A stretch of DNA of 32,034 nucleotides from Bradyrhizobium manausense (lineage in GTDB: Bacteria > Pseudomonadota > Alphaproteobacteria > Rhizobiales > Xanthobacteraceae), in assembly GCF_001440035.1 (NCBI RefSeq), contig NZ_LJYG01000101.1, forward strand, positions 1 through 32,034, given 5' to 3'. This document shows positions 7,988 through 17,000 of the stretch, in pieces. Both the position numbers and the translations under genes were made by a program. The first letter of the stretch is position 1. Every line of letters starts with the position of its first letter. The notes beneath the pieces are model-generated. The model saw only the letters and a list, made by a program, of their open reading frames with translations, did no database searches and was not told where the DNA came from.

Positions 7988-8002
7988 TTAACAGATCCTT
8001 AA
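7988..8002. promoter_or_regulatory. CtrA-type site TTAA-N7-TTAA
   Basis: TTAA at 7988-7991 and TTAA at 7999-8002 are separated by exactly 7 bases, the spacing of the alphaproteobacterial CtrA full site. It lies 36 bp before the probable GT2 start and within the region shared with the divergent glycosyltransferase gene. A single match to a short consensus is weak evidence, although TTAA is rare in this GC-rich DNA. Confidence 0.4.
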
Positions 8003-8037
8003 ACAGGACGAGCCCCCGCTTGCCTCTCGCCGACGCC

Positions 8038-8991
8038 ATGCTCGATGCAGCGACCACAGCCCCGGTGGCGGCGGACGCGCGCGCGACGTCGCCTGCCGTG
8101 TCGGTTGTCATCCCTGCGAAGAATGCCGCAGCCTATATCGGCGAAGCCATCGAGAGCGCGCTCATGCAGGACGGCGTCGGCGAGATTATCGTCGTCGACG
8201 ACGGCTCCACCGACGGCACCGACGCAATCGTCCGCGCCATCCGCGAGCCGCGGCTGCGCCTGATGCGGAACGACGCCAGCGGCGTTTCGGCCGCGCGCAA
8301 CCTCGGTGCCCGCAACGCACGCGGGGACTGGCTGCTCTTCCTCGATGCGGACGATCGCCTGCGGCCCGACGCGGTCAAGACATTGCTGGCGACGGCCAGG
8401 ACCGCGCCGCAGGCGGTTCTGGTCTATGGCGACTACAACACCATCGACAGCGCCGGGCGAACGATCGGCCGCCGCGATCTCTTGAAGGGACGGCTCAAGC
8501 CCTCGGGCAATGTGCTGGAACGGCTCGCCGGCGGCAATTTCATCGTCAACGGCGGCATCATGCTGATTCGCGCCGATGCCTTCCGCACCAGCGGCGGCTT
8601 CGACGTTTCACTGCGCTATTGCGAGGACTGGCACTGCTGGTGCCGGCTCGCCGCAACCGGTGAGTTCGCCTATGTGCCCAAGCTTCTGCTCGACTATCGG
8701 CTGCACACGGCCAATACGATGAATGCGGCAGTGCGGACGCCGCAGGATTTCTTCCCGGCGGTGGCGCGCGTGTTCGGTGACGAGCTCATCCTGGGCAAGC
8801 TGCCATCGGGCGCGGCTGCGCGGCTGCGGCAGGCGGCCGAGATCCATCTCGTCACCTATGCTGCGACGCAGGCGGTGCGCTTCGGGCGATATCGCGAGGC
8901 GCTTGCCTATCTCGGCATGGTCGGGCAGCGATCGCTCAAGGCGATGCCGCGGTCCGCGATCAAGGTCGCGCTTTCCTATTTCGGGATCTAG
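8038..8991 (+). CDS. Glycosyltransferase family 2
   Basis: This 317-residue GT-A enzyme starts with the GT2 fingerprint VSVVIPAKNAAAYIGEAIES (21-40), VVDDGSTDG (52-60) and the metal/nucleotide-binding DAD (103-105, in FLDADDRLRP). The acceptor-side acidic pair is Glu196-Asp197 in YCEDWHCWCRLA. No membrane segment is obvious, so it should be cytoplasmic and extend a lipid-linked oligosaccharide. The start is uncertain: the ATG at 8038 lacks a clear ribosome site, and in-frame TTG codons lie at 8020 and 7906; 8038 best fits the family because the catalytic domain begins soon after. The gene is divergent from the leftward polysaccharide genes and convergent with the next GT2 gene, only 18 bp away. 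Confidence 0.9.
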   Translation: MLDAATTAPVAADARATSPAVSVVIPAKNAAAYIGEAIESALMQDGVGEIIVVDDGSTDGTDAIVRAIREPRLRLMRNDASGVSAARNLGARNARGDWLLFLDADDRLRPDAVKTLLATARTAPQAVLVYGDYNTIDSAGRTIGRRDLLKGRLKPSGNVLERLAGGNFIVNGGIMLIRADAFRTSGGFDVSLRYCEDWHCWCRLAATGEFAYVPKLLLDYRLHTANTMNAAVRTPQDFFPAVARVFGDELILGKLPSGAAARLRQAAEIHLVTYAATQAVRFGRYREALAYLGMVGQRSLKAMPRSAIKVALSYFGI

Positions 8992-9009
8992 CGTCTCGGC
9001 GCGAACCCG

Positions 9010-10038
9010 TCAGGAAACGATTTTCGAGGCCTCATAAGGCTTCGGATCGAAGCCGAATGCCGCGAGCGCGGACCCGACGGCCACCAGCAAGGGATGCATC
9101 GCCACGACGGCCCTCGATGACGTCAGCAGGCGGAGCGAGCGGACCAGAGACAGCGGCAGCCGTCCGAGCGTCTGCGCAAACAGACGCGCCCGTGCCGACG
9201 CACCGTGCGCGGCCTTGGATCGCACACGATAGTTGATGACCCCGATGCGCAGGCCCCGCCTGGCGATCCAGCCGAAGCCAGTGCGGCTTTGCGGCACGGT
9301 CTCGGTGATGACGGCTTCCGCGGTCCAGTGGAAGATCATGCCGGCATTGCGGCCGCGATAGAAGAAGTCGCAATCGCCGCCGCCGAGAAAATTGAACTGC
9401 AGATCGAAGGCGGGGCTGCCGAGCCGGTCGAACGCGGCGCGCGTGATCAGGCAATTGCCGCAGCCATAGATCATCGGCACAGCACCGGTGTAGTCGTAGG
9501 CCGGGCAGAAGGCGGGATGACGCGCGAGCCAGGGCTGGCTGTCATCGTCAAACACGGGCAGCACCGGTCCGCCGACAATGTCGGCACCGGTCGCCTCCGC
9601 CGTGCGAACCATCAGCTCGAGCCAATCGGGCGAAGCGATCTCGTCGTCGTCGATCATCAGGAAGCGGGTCGCGGCGGGAAACACCGCCTGCGCCGTCTCG
9701 AACGCGGCGTTGATCGCCCGGCAATTGCCCTGCCGCTTCTCGACCAGACAGATGCCCTGGAGTTTGCCTGACACGAGGTATTCCGCAGCCACCGGCGCGC
9801 TCGCGCGTGCTGCCGCATCGTTCTCAACCATGACCACCGCGAATGAGCGCGGGGTGCGCTGATTGACCAGCGAATCCAGCGTCAGCCGCAGATGTTCAGG
9901 TCGGCGGAAACAGGGAATGCAGACGACGATGCCGACCGAGAGGTCGATGACGCGCGAACTCGCCGCGATCTCCCTGAAGGGATCGCGCAAGCTTTCCGAG
10001 ATCCGGCTGGCGGACAAATCTGTCGGGATCAGCGTCAT
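9010..10038 (-). CDS. Glycosyltransferase family 2
   Basis: The 342-residue product is a second GT2 enzyme, only distantly related to the one at 8038. It has GIVVCIPCFRRPEHLRLTLDSL (35-56 approx.), the basic KRQGNCRAINAAFE segment (101-114) that contacts the nucleotide, the acidic LMIDDDE (127-133) and the acceptor-side GGGDCDFFYRG motif. Near the C-terminus a weakly hydrophobic stretch (AVVAMHPLLVAVGSALAAFGF) may associate with the membrane. The ATG at 10038 is chosen because the 40 residues that could be added from 10158 are Arg/Pro-rich and non-conserved in character. It faces the 803-bp non-coding region and probably takes its promoter from there. Confidence 0.88.
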   Translation of the reverse strand: MTLIPTDLSASRISESLRDPFREIAASSRVIDLSVGIVVCIPCFRRPEHLRLTLDSLVNQRTPRSFAVVMVENDAAARASAPVAAEYLVSGKLQGICLVEKRQGNCRAINAAFETAQAVFPAATRFLMIDDDEIASPDWLELMVRTAEATGADIVGGPVLPVFDDDSQPWLARHPAFCPAYDYTGAVPMIYGCGNCLITRAAFDRLGSPAFDLQFNFLGGGDCDFFYRGRNAGMIFHWTAEAVITETVPQSRTGFGWIARRGLRIGVINYRVRSKAAHGASARARLFAQTLGRLPLSLVRSLRLLTSSRAVVAMHPLLVAVGSALAAFGFDPKPYEASKIVS

Positions 10039-10841
10039 TGCGTTCTCAATGCCTGAGATATGTTGAGAAAGCCCTGCCTCGACTGTCCCGCGACGGCACG
10101 GCCGCACGGGACAGAAGCGTCCCAGTATGAGCGGCCTGCCCGCGTGATCAAATTGCACCGCGACGGCGATGTCGCGTCCGTGAGGCGTCCTGTCATGCGC
10201 TTGATCGCTTCGCGTGCTTTTTCCTGCAAATTCCGTCGCGCCTCACACTGCAATTCGCAGTCCATCACGCGCCAGCGGCGCAGGCATGAACGATGCCGTA
10301 GTTAACGCGGGGTCTAATTAACCCAGCTGTAAGCACCGCGATCGGCGATGCCCCGCGGCACCGGATTTGCTCTTCGAGGTCGCGAGATTTTTCCTGTAAA
10401 TTTAAGTCGAACAAGCGCGGTTGGAAACAATGGGCAGGTCAGCCACGATCGATCTCGCGACGGCGACGCGGCCGAAGCTCAAAGCCTTCGACGGTGCCGC
10501 CGATCTCCGGCGCGGCGACTGTCACGTCGTTCTGCGGAGGCGCTGAGCCATGCGCGCGCTGATCGGCCCTCAAGCGACGATGCCGGACCGGTGCGCGCCG
10601 CCGGGCACGCATGGTAACGAACCGTTAATCACTGCAGGGCTGCCGGCACCGAGGCGGCCCAACGACGCGGCAAGAGGCGGCGTGCCCTTAAACGCTTTGT
10701 TTGCCATTTCGGTGAATAGTCCCTCAATGAGTATGGTTAATTTTCCCTGTTGCGTTGATTGCGCACCTATATCCCCGGTGCGAGGCGTAAAGCGAAGAGT
10801 AACCCCTCAGCCCGCGACCGTTGCAATGAAAGCTGGGGACT
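10039..10841. other. Long non-coding region between divergent polysaccharide genes
   Basis: No convincing gene is visible in these 803 bases. The region is more AT-rich than its surroundings near 10300-10420 and 10715-10775 and should hold promoters for the leftward GT2 gene and the rightward Wzz-type gene. It contains a 15-bp direct repeat with one mismatch, TTTTTCCTGCAAATT (10218-10232) and TTTTTCCTGTAAATT (10388-10402), 170 bp apart, and several GTTAAC/TTAATTAA-like patches. A 38-codon frame at 10430-10546 (beginning MGRSATIDLAT) was seen but has only a weak ribosome site and no recognised family. Confidence 0.6.
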
Positions 10842-13133
10842 ATGCTTGACTACAACCAGCCGATCGATCGGGCCAAAAATCCGACCGGGTCGGAAGCCTC
10901 GCGGCGGAGATCCGGGTCCAGCTTCAACGTGCTGGAGCTCGCCAGCCTGCTGTGGCGGCGCAGGATCGCGATTGCCTCCGCGGCACTGATCGGCGCGTGC
11001 CTCGCCGTCACCGTCGGCAAGAGCCTGGCACCCCGCTACACCGCGACCGCGCAGCTCTATGTCGATCCGCGCGAGCTTCAACTGGTCGATCGCGAGCTGA
11101 CGCCGCGCGCGCAGGACGTCTCCGGCATGTCCATGCTGGTGGAGAGCCAGGCGCGCCTCATCACCTCCAACAGCGTGCTGCTGCAGGTGATCCAGCAGGC
11201 GGGTCTCGACAAGGATCCGGAATTCGGCGGGAGCGACGGCAAGACCCTGGCTGCCTCCTTGCTCGGCCTGATCGGCCTCCAGCTCCGCACGCCTTCCGCT
11301 GCGGAAGCCAAGGAGGTGCAGCTCGCCGCGCTCGACGCGCTGAACAAGCACATCACGATCCGCAAGACCGAAAAGAGCTTTATCGTCGACATCGAGGTCT
11401 GGTCGACCGATCCGGCGAAGGCGGCGATGCTGGCCAACACCCTGACCAGCACCTACCTCACGGAATCCCGCAACTCCCAGGCCCTGGCGGCGCGGCGCGC
11501 CACCAGCGAATTGTCGGGCCGGCTGAAGGAGCTGCGCGAGCGGCTGCGCAACGCCGAGATCGCGCTTGCCAACTACAAGGCCCAGAACAATTTCGTCGGC
11601 ACCCAGGATTCGCTGATCTCCGATCAGCAACTCTCCTCCAGCAACCAGCGCCTGTCCGCGGCCCGCGCAGCGACGATGGACGCCCAAGCGCGGCTGGACC
11701 AGATCGAGGCCAACAAGCGGACCGCCGCGGATGCGGGCGCAATCCCCGAAGCGCTGCAATCGCCGACCATCGCCAATTTGCGCGCGCAATATGCCGACGC
11801 CCGCAAGAAATATGCGGAGCAGACCGCCGAACTCGGCCCGCGCCACCCGGCGCTGCGGCAGACCGAGAAGCAGGTCGAGGATCTCAAGCGCACCATCAAC
11901 GAAGAGATCGATCGCTTCGCACTGTCCGCCAAGAACGACCTGACCCGCGCCCGCGATTACGAAGCCTCGCTCAACCGGGCGCTGGAGGTGCAGAAGCGAC
12001 AGAGCGTGCAGCTGAGCCAGGCGGCGGTGCGCCTGCGCGAGCTCGAGCGCGAAGCCGACGCAAGCCGCGATGTCTACCAATCATTTCTCAAGCGCTCGCG
12101 CGAGACCGAGGAACAGGAAGCCCTGAACACCTCGGCGGCCCGCGTCATCGGCGAAGCCACGATACCGCAACGCCGCTCGTTCCCGCCGGGCATGACCCTG
12201 TTCGCAATGATCGGCTTCGGCTTCGGCGCGCTCGCCGCCATCTTCTGGTTCGTCGCGGCCGAGCATCTGTTCAATGGCACGACCGCCCCCGAACCGAGCC
12301 GTCGCGAACGCAAGCCTGAACCCGAAATTGCGATGCCTGAGCCCGAAGCCACCGCGCCTCTGCCCGCGCTCGCGCTGGTCGAGAAGCCGCTGATCGCCCG
12401 GCTCCAGGAGGCGGACGTGATCCGCACGCTCGGCGCCATTCTCGCAACCGGCAGCGGCGTCGACCTGACCCGAATCGGCTGGCCGACACTCCGGCCCGGA
12501 TTTCCGTTGACGACGCTGCTCAACGCGCTGCGCGACATGCGTGCGGCGATGGCGCGCCGCGCCGGCAGCAAGACGATGCCCGTGATTGCGCTGGTCGGGG
12601 CCGGCCAGACCTCGGAGCGCAGCGTGACCACGTTGAACTTCGCGCTCGCGGCCGCGCGCGACGGCAGCCGCGTGCTGATGATCGATGCCGACCATCAATC
12701 CCACGCGCTCTCGAACAGGATCAAACGCCCAGGCAAGAGCGAAACCGGCAAGGTGGGCTGGTTCTCGATCGGCAGCAAGGCCGCGCGCGAGATCAAGACC
12801 GTGAACGGCATCTCGGTGCTGCCGGCGACCGAGACCGATGCCGGCAAGGCCACTGAGTCGATCCGCAAGGCCATCGCGCAGGCGCGCGCGGCCGGCGGTT
12901 ATGACCTCGTCATTCTCGACGGCCCCGCGATGCCGCTCTCGGCCGCCGGCCGCAAGCTGCTCGATGGCGCTGACGCGCTGGTAGCGGTGCTGCCGACCAG
13001 CCACGACATCAACGACAGCATGGAAGAGATCCTGACCGCGCTCGGCGCCGCCCAGCGCAAGCTGGTCGGTGTCGTGCTCGACGAGCTCACCCCGGCAACC
13101 CAAACGCTCCAGCGAGGCAAACAATATGCTTGA
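10842..13133 (+). CDS. Wzz/ExoP-type chain-length protein with degenerate tyrosine-kinase-like domain
   Basis: The 763-residue product is a polysaccharide co-polymerase (PCP-2a, GumC/ExoP-like). TM1 is about residues 41-58 and TM2 about 452-473. Between them is the periplasmic domain with the Wzz N-terminal signature (ASLLWRRR, YTATAQLYVDPREL) and a long coiled coil (about 210-420, including the conserved LGPRHPAL). A Pro/Glu-rich linker follows, then a cytoplasmic ATPase domain from about 575. Walker A' (VLMIDAD, 611-617) and Walker B (LVILDGP, 689-695) are present, but the P-loop reads GAGQTSERSVTT (586-597), with Arg where the catalytic Lys is expected, and there is no C-terminal Tyr cluster. 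It probably controls polymer length or export but may not be an active kinase. GGGGA at 10835 supports the start. It overlaps the next gene by 8 bp. Confidence 0.9.
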   Translation: MLDYNQPIDRAKNPTGSEASRRRSGSSFNVLELASLLWRRRIAIASAALIGACLAVTVGKSLAPRYTATAQLYVDPRELQLVDRELTPRAQDVSGMSMLVESQARLITSNSVLLQVIQQAGLDKDPEFGGSDGKTLAASLLGLIGLQLRTPSAAEAKEVQLAALDALNKHITIRKTEKSFIVDIEVWSTDPAKAAMLANTLTSTYLTESRNSQALAARRATSELSGRLKELRERLRNAEIALANYKAQNNFVGTQDSLISDQQLSSSNQRLSAARAATMDAQARLDQIEANKRTAADAGAIPEALQSPTIANLRAQYADARKKYAEQTAELGPRHPALRQTEKQVEDLKRTINEEIDRFALSAKNDLTRARDYEASLNRALEVQKRQSVQLSQAAVRLRELEREADASRDVYQSFLKRSRETEEQEALNTSAARVIGEATIPQRRSFPPGMTLFAMIGFGFGALAAIFWFVAAEHLFNGTTAPEPSRRERKPEPEIAMPEPEATAPLPALALVEKPLIARLQEADVIRTLGAILATGSGVDLTRIGWPTLRPGFPLTTLLNALRDMRAAMARRAGSKTMPVIALVGAGQTSERSVTTLNFALAAARDGSRVLMIDADHQSHALSNRIKRPGKSETGKVGWFSIGSKAAREIKTVNGISVLPATETDAGKATESIRKAIAQARAAGGYDLVILDGPAMPLSAAGRKLLDGADALVAVLPTSHDINDSMEEILTALGAAQRKLVGVVLDELTPATQTLQRGKQYA

Positions 13134-13932
13134 GCGCCGCGTCAATCTCGAAGGTCGGGCCGCAACCGCCGACGTGCCCCGGATCACTGTCGGTGGCCTG
13201 CGCATGGCTGCGCTCGACCTGGAAGCCACCGCCGACTTCATGATCGCTGCGACCGATCAACGGCACCGCATCAACCGGCCGCTGTACCTGACCTCCGCCA
13301 ACGGCGAGGTGCTGGCGCGCTGCTCGACGGAGCCGCAGATCGAACGTCTGTTCCGCGCCGCCGATCTGATCAATGCCGACGGCCAGCCGCTGGTGGCGGC
13401 CTCGAAGCTGCAGTCCTGGTTTCCATTGCCGGAGCGCGTTGCCACGACCGACCTGTTCCATGTCGTCGCGCGCAAGGCGGAGGTGACCGGTCGCACCTTC
13501 TACATGTTCGGCGCCAGCGAGCAGGAGAACGCCGCGGCCGTCAGGCGCGTCCAGAACATGTATCCGAGGCTCAAGATCGTCGGATACAGCCATGGCTATC
13601 TCGATGGCGAGGCGCTGCGGGCCAAGGTCGACGAGATCAACGCGCTTGCGCCCGACTTCCTGTGGGTGGCGCTCGGCGTCCCCAACGAGCAGGCTTTTGT
13701 CGAGGAATACACGCCGCGGCTGACCAATGTCGGCGTCATCAAGACGTCAGGCGGCCTCTTCAACTTCCTGTCGGGCAGCCGCTCCCGCGCGCCGCGATGG
13801 ATGCAGAGGTTCGGGCTTGAATGGGCCTGGCGCACCTGGCTCGAGCCGCGCCGTCTGTTCTGGCGCTATCTGACCACCAATCCCCGCGCGATCTATCTTC
13901 TCTTCAGCCGCAACCGGCCGGCCAATCGCTAA
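13126..13932 (+). CDS. WecG/TagA/CpsF-family glycosyltransferase
   Basis: This 268-residue enzyme belongs to the GT26 family, which includes WecG (ManNAcA transferase), TagA and Caulobacter HfsJ. The family blocks are YLTSANGEVLARC (54-66), LINADGQPLV with the likely catalytic base Asp85, TFYMFGASEQENAAAV (124-139), DFLWVALGVPNEQAFVEE (177-194) and the C-terminal appendage RAPRWMQRFGLEWAWRTWLEP (221-241). These enzymes add a sugar to a membrane polyprenyl-diphosphate-sugar, and the basic C-terminal tail helps membrane docking. The start overlaps the 3' end of the Wzz-type gene by 8 bp (ATGCTTGA), so the two are translationally coupled. A hairpin pair follows the stop immediately. Confidence 0.93.
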   Translation: MLERRVNLEGRAATADVPRITVGGLRMAALDLEATADFMIAATDQRHRINRPLYLTSANGEVLARCSTEPQIERLFRAADLINADGQPLVAASKLQSWFPLPERVATTDLFHVVARKAEVTGRTFYMFGASEQENAAAVRRVQNMYPRLKIVGYSHGYLDGEALRAKVDEINALAPDFLWVALGVPNEQAFVEEYTPRLTNVGVIKTSGGLFNFLSGSRSRAPRWMQRFGLEWAWRTWLEPRRLFWRYLTTNPRAIYLLFSRNRPANR

Positions 13933-13935
13933 AGA

Positions 13936-14037
13936 CCTAAAGCGCGATGTGATCCGGATGAATCACAATTGCGCTTTTAGGTTATGTTTGAGCATGATCT
14001 TTTCGAAAAACCGCTGCACACTTTTCCGGATCATGCT
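13936..14037. repeat. Two adjacent Rhizobiales palindromic repeats, possible bidirectional terminator
   Basis: The first hairpin has outer arms CCTAAAGCGC (13936-13945) and GCGCTTTTAGG (13971-13981), with inner arms GTGAT/ATCAC. The second has perfect 9-bp arms AGCATGATC (13991-13999) and GATCATGCT (14029-14037) around a loop containing TTTTCGAAAA. Similar AGCATGATCTTTTC elements are widespread in Rhizobiales genomes. Here they fill the space between two convergent genes. Confidence 0.8.
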
Positions 14038-14071
14038 GTAGCGCATCCGCCTCGATTGCGTTGCGCAGCCG

Positions 14072-17000
14072 TCAGACGATTGCGCGTTTCAACACCGGTC
14101 CCGCCTCGTCCACGGCCAAGTCCGTCTCCGGCTGGAGCGGCGGCGCGATCGGCAGCTCGATCGGCCGCAGCAGCTCGGCCACCTGCTTCGCCGGCAACGG
14201 CCTGGAGATCAGGAAGCCCTGCATCTCGTCGCATCCATGGGTGCGCAGGAACGCCTCCTGCTCGGCATTCTCGACGCCCTCGGCGACCACCGTCATGCCG
14301 AGCGCCTTGCCCATGCTGATGATGGCCTGCGCGATCGCCTGGTCCTCCGAATCCTGCGGCAGGTCGCGCACGAAGGAACGGTCGATCTTGATCGTGTCGA
14401 TCGGGAAATGCTTCATCAGCGACATCGACGAATAGCCGGTGCCGAAATCGTCGATTGCCAGGCGGATGCCGCGGCTCTGGATCGCATCGAGCACCTTCAG
14501 CGCACGCCCGACATTGCGCATCATCATGCTCTCGGTGACCTCGAGCTGGAGCAGCACCGGCGACATGCCGGAGGCCGCCAGCGCCTCGTCGACGTCCTGC
14601 AACAGATGCTCGTCGGCGAACTGCCGCGGCGACAGGTTCACCGCCATCGACAACGGCAGCAGGCCGCGGCGCTGCCAGGCCATCGCCTGCGCGCAGGCTT
14701 CCTTCAGCACCCAGCGGCCGATCGGCACGATCAGGCCGGTTTCTTCCGCGAGCGGGATGAACTGCGCCGGCGAGACGTTGCCGAGATCGGGGTGGTTCCA
14801 GCGGAGCAGCGCTTCCACGCCGGTGATCTGCCCCGTCTCAATGTCGACCTTGGGCTGGTAGTTCAGCGAGAACTGCTCCCGTTCGAGCGCCCGGCGCAAC
14901 GCGCTTTCGAGCGACAAACGTTCGATCGACTGCGTCTTTACTTCCTTGGAGAAGAGGCGATAGCCGTTCTTGCCGTCTTCCTTGGCGAGGTACATCGCCA
15001 TATCGGCGTTCTTGGTCAACGTCTGTGCATCGGCGCCGTTGGCCGGATACATCGCGATGCCGATCGACGCCGTGGTGTGGCATTCGTGACCGGCGAGCTC
15101 CATCGGCTCGGCGAGTGCGGCGAGCAGCCCGGCGGCGATGCGCTGGACATCGTCGATCTCGCCGCACTGATCGAGGATCACCACGAACTCGTCACCGCCG
15201 AGGCGCGCCACAACATCGCTGGCCCGCAGTGCGCCGCGCAAGCGATTTGCCACCTCGAGCAGAAGCAAATCGCCGGCCTCGTGTCCGAGCGAGTCGTTGA
15301 TGACCTTGAAGCGATCGAGATCGATAAACAGCACTGCGAAGCGGTGATCATGGCGCTGCGCGTTGTCGATCGCTTCGCGCAGCAGCCCGTTGAAGGTCTC
15401 GCGGTTCGGCAGATCGGTCAGGCTGTCATGCGAGGCGAGGTATTCGATCCGCTCGTCGGCTTTGTTCTTCTCGTCGGCGCGATCGAAATTCTCCATCGCG
15501 AAAGAGACGTTGTCGGCGAGACGCTGCAGCAACTCGACGAACTCGGATGTGAAGGTGTCCTGTTCCGTCGACATGTAGATCATGACGCCAACGGCCTTGT
15601 CGTGCGTGATCAGCGGAAATGCCGCGCCGGAGCGTGCGCCGTCGATCCGGACGACAGCATGGAAGGCGCTGACGCGGCCGTCGTTGACGTAGTCGTTAAC
15701 GATGCAAGGCTGGCGGGTGCGGAACGCCGTTCCGCTCATGCCACGGCCTTCGGGCCGGTCGGCGTCGACGGAGAGACGGACGTTGCGGGTGGTCTCGGCG
15801 GAAGGTCCCGCGCTTGCGACGATCGCGAGCCGATCGCTGTCGGCACTGGCGAGCGCAATGGTCGTCGAGGTAAACTTGCCGCCGGTGGACGCGGCCCGGC
15901 AGACGAGCTCGAACAGCTCAGTGCGAGACTTGGCGCGCACAATCGCTTCATTGGTGGCGCTGAGTGCCGCGAACATGCGCGTCAGGCGCTCCTTCTGCGC
16001 TTCGGCCCGCGCACGTTCGTCGGCCCGATCGAAATTGTCGAGCGCAAAGGCGACATTGGCCTGCAGCCGCTGCAGCAGTTCGACAAATTCCGGCGTGAAG
16101 GTGCCGCGCTCCGGCGAGTTGAACACGAATACGCCCTCGATACGGTCGCCGCTGAACAGCGGCAACGCCGCGGCTGATCCGATGCCGTGGCGGCGGGCAT
16201 TGTCCGCCCAGGGCTTGATCCGGTCGTCGGACAGCACGTCGTTGCTGATGCAGGGCTGACGGGTACGGAAAGCCGTTCCGGTCAACCCGCGGCCTTCGGG
16301 CACCTGATCCGAGGTCGAAAATCTGAAGTTGCGAACCGCATCTGCGTTCGGACCGTAACAGGCGGCGACGCGGAGCAGCTCGGCCTGGTGATCGACCAGC
16401 GCGATGGCGGCCGAGGTGAATTTGGCGCCTTTGGCAGTTGCTTCGCAAACGAGATCGAACAGCTCGGCACGCGAATGGGCGCGCAGGATCGCCTCGTTGG
16501 TCGCGCTCAGCGCCGCATACATGCGCGCCAGGCGTTCCTCCTCCTCGGCGATCCGGGCCTTCTCGGCCTCGCGGTCGAAGTTGTCGATCGCAAAGCAGAC
16601 ATTCTCGGCGATGCGCAGCATCAGCCCGACCACTTCGCCGTCGGCGGCCCACGACTGGCTGAGGAAGGCCAGGATGACGCCGATGCTTTGGCCGTGCTTG
16701 ACCAGCGGCGCCGCGACAAGCGCGGCGACGCCGGTGTTGACGTTGGGCTGCTCCCACGGCGTTCCCTTGGTGCGACGTGCGAGATCGCGCTCGACAATGG
16801 GCTTCTGTGTTCGAAACACTTCGCCGGAAATGCCGCGGCCGTAGGGATTGTCGGGATCAGTAGAGTAAAGTGTCTGCGCCACGGTCTCCAGATTCTCGCC
16901 GGTGCCGGCGACTGGCTTCAACCAGTGCGAATCCGGTTCCTTCAACAGAACGAAGGTCGCCAGCGACTTGCCGCCGTGCACGGAGGCGTCGCACACGAGC

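Noticed and set aside
10430..10546. 38-codon frame (MGRSATIDLAT start) in the long non-coding region
   Set aside because: Only a weak ribosome site, no recognised family, and short enough to arise by chance in GC-rich DNA.
10767..12080. 437-codon frame antisense to the Wzz-type gene
   Set aside because: Shadow of a real gene with family motifs; no domain pattern or ribosome site of its own.
14237..16177. 646-codon frame antisense to the GAF-GGDEF-EAL gene
   Set aside because: The sense strand has four GAF domains and intact catalytic motifs; the antisense product is low-complexity and Arg/His-rich.
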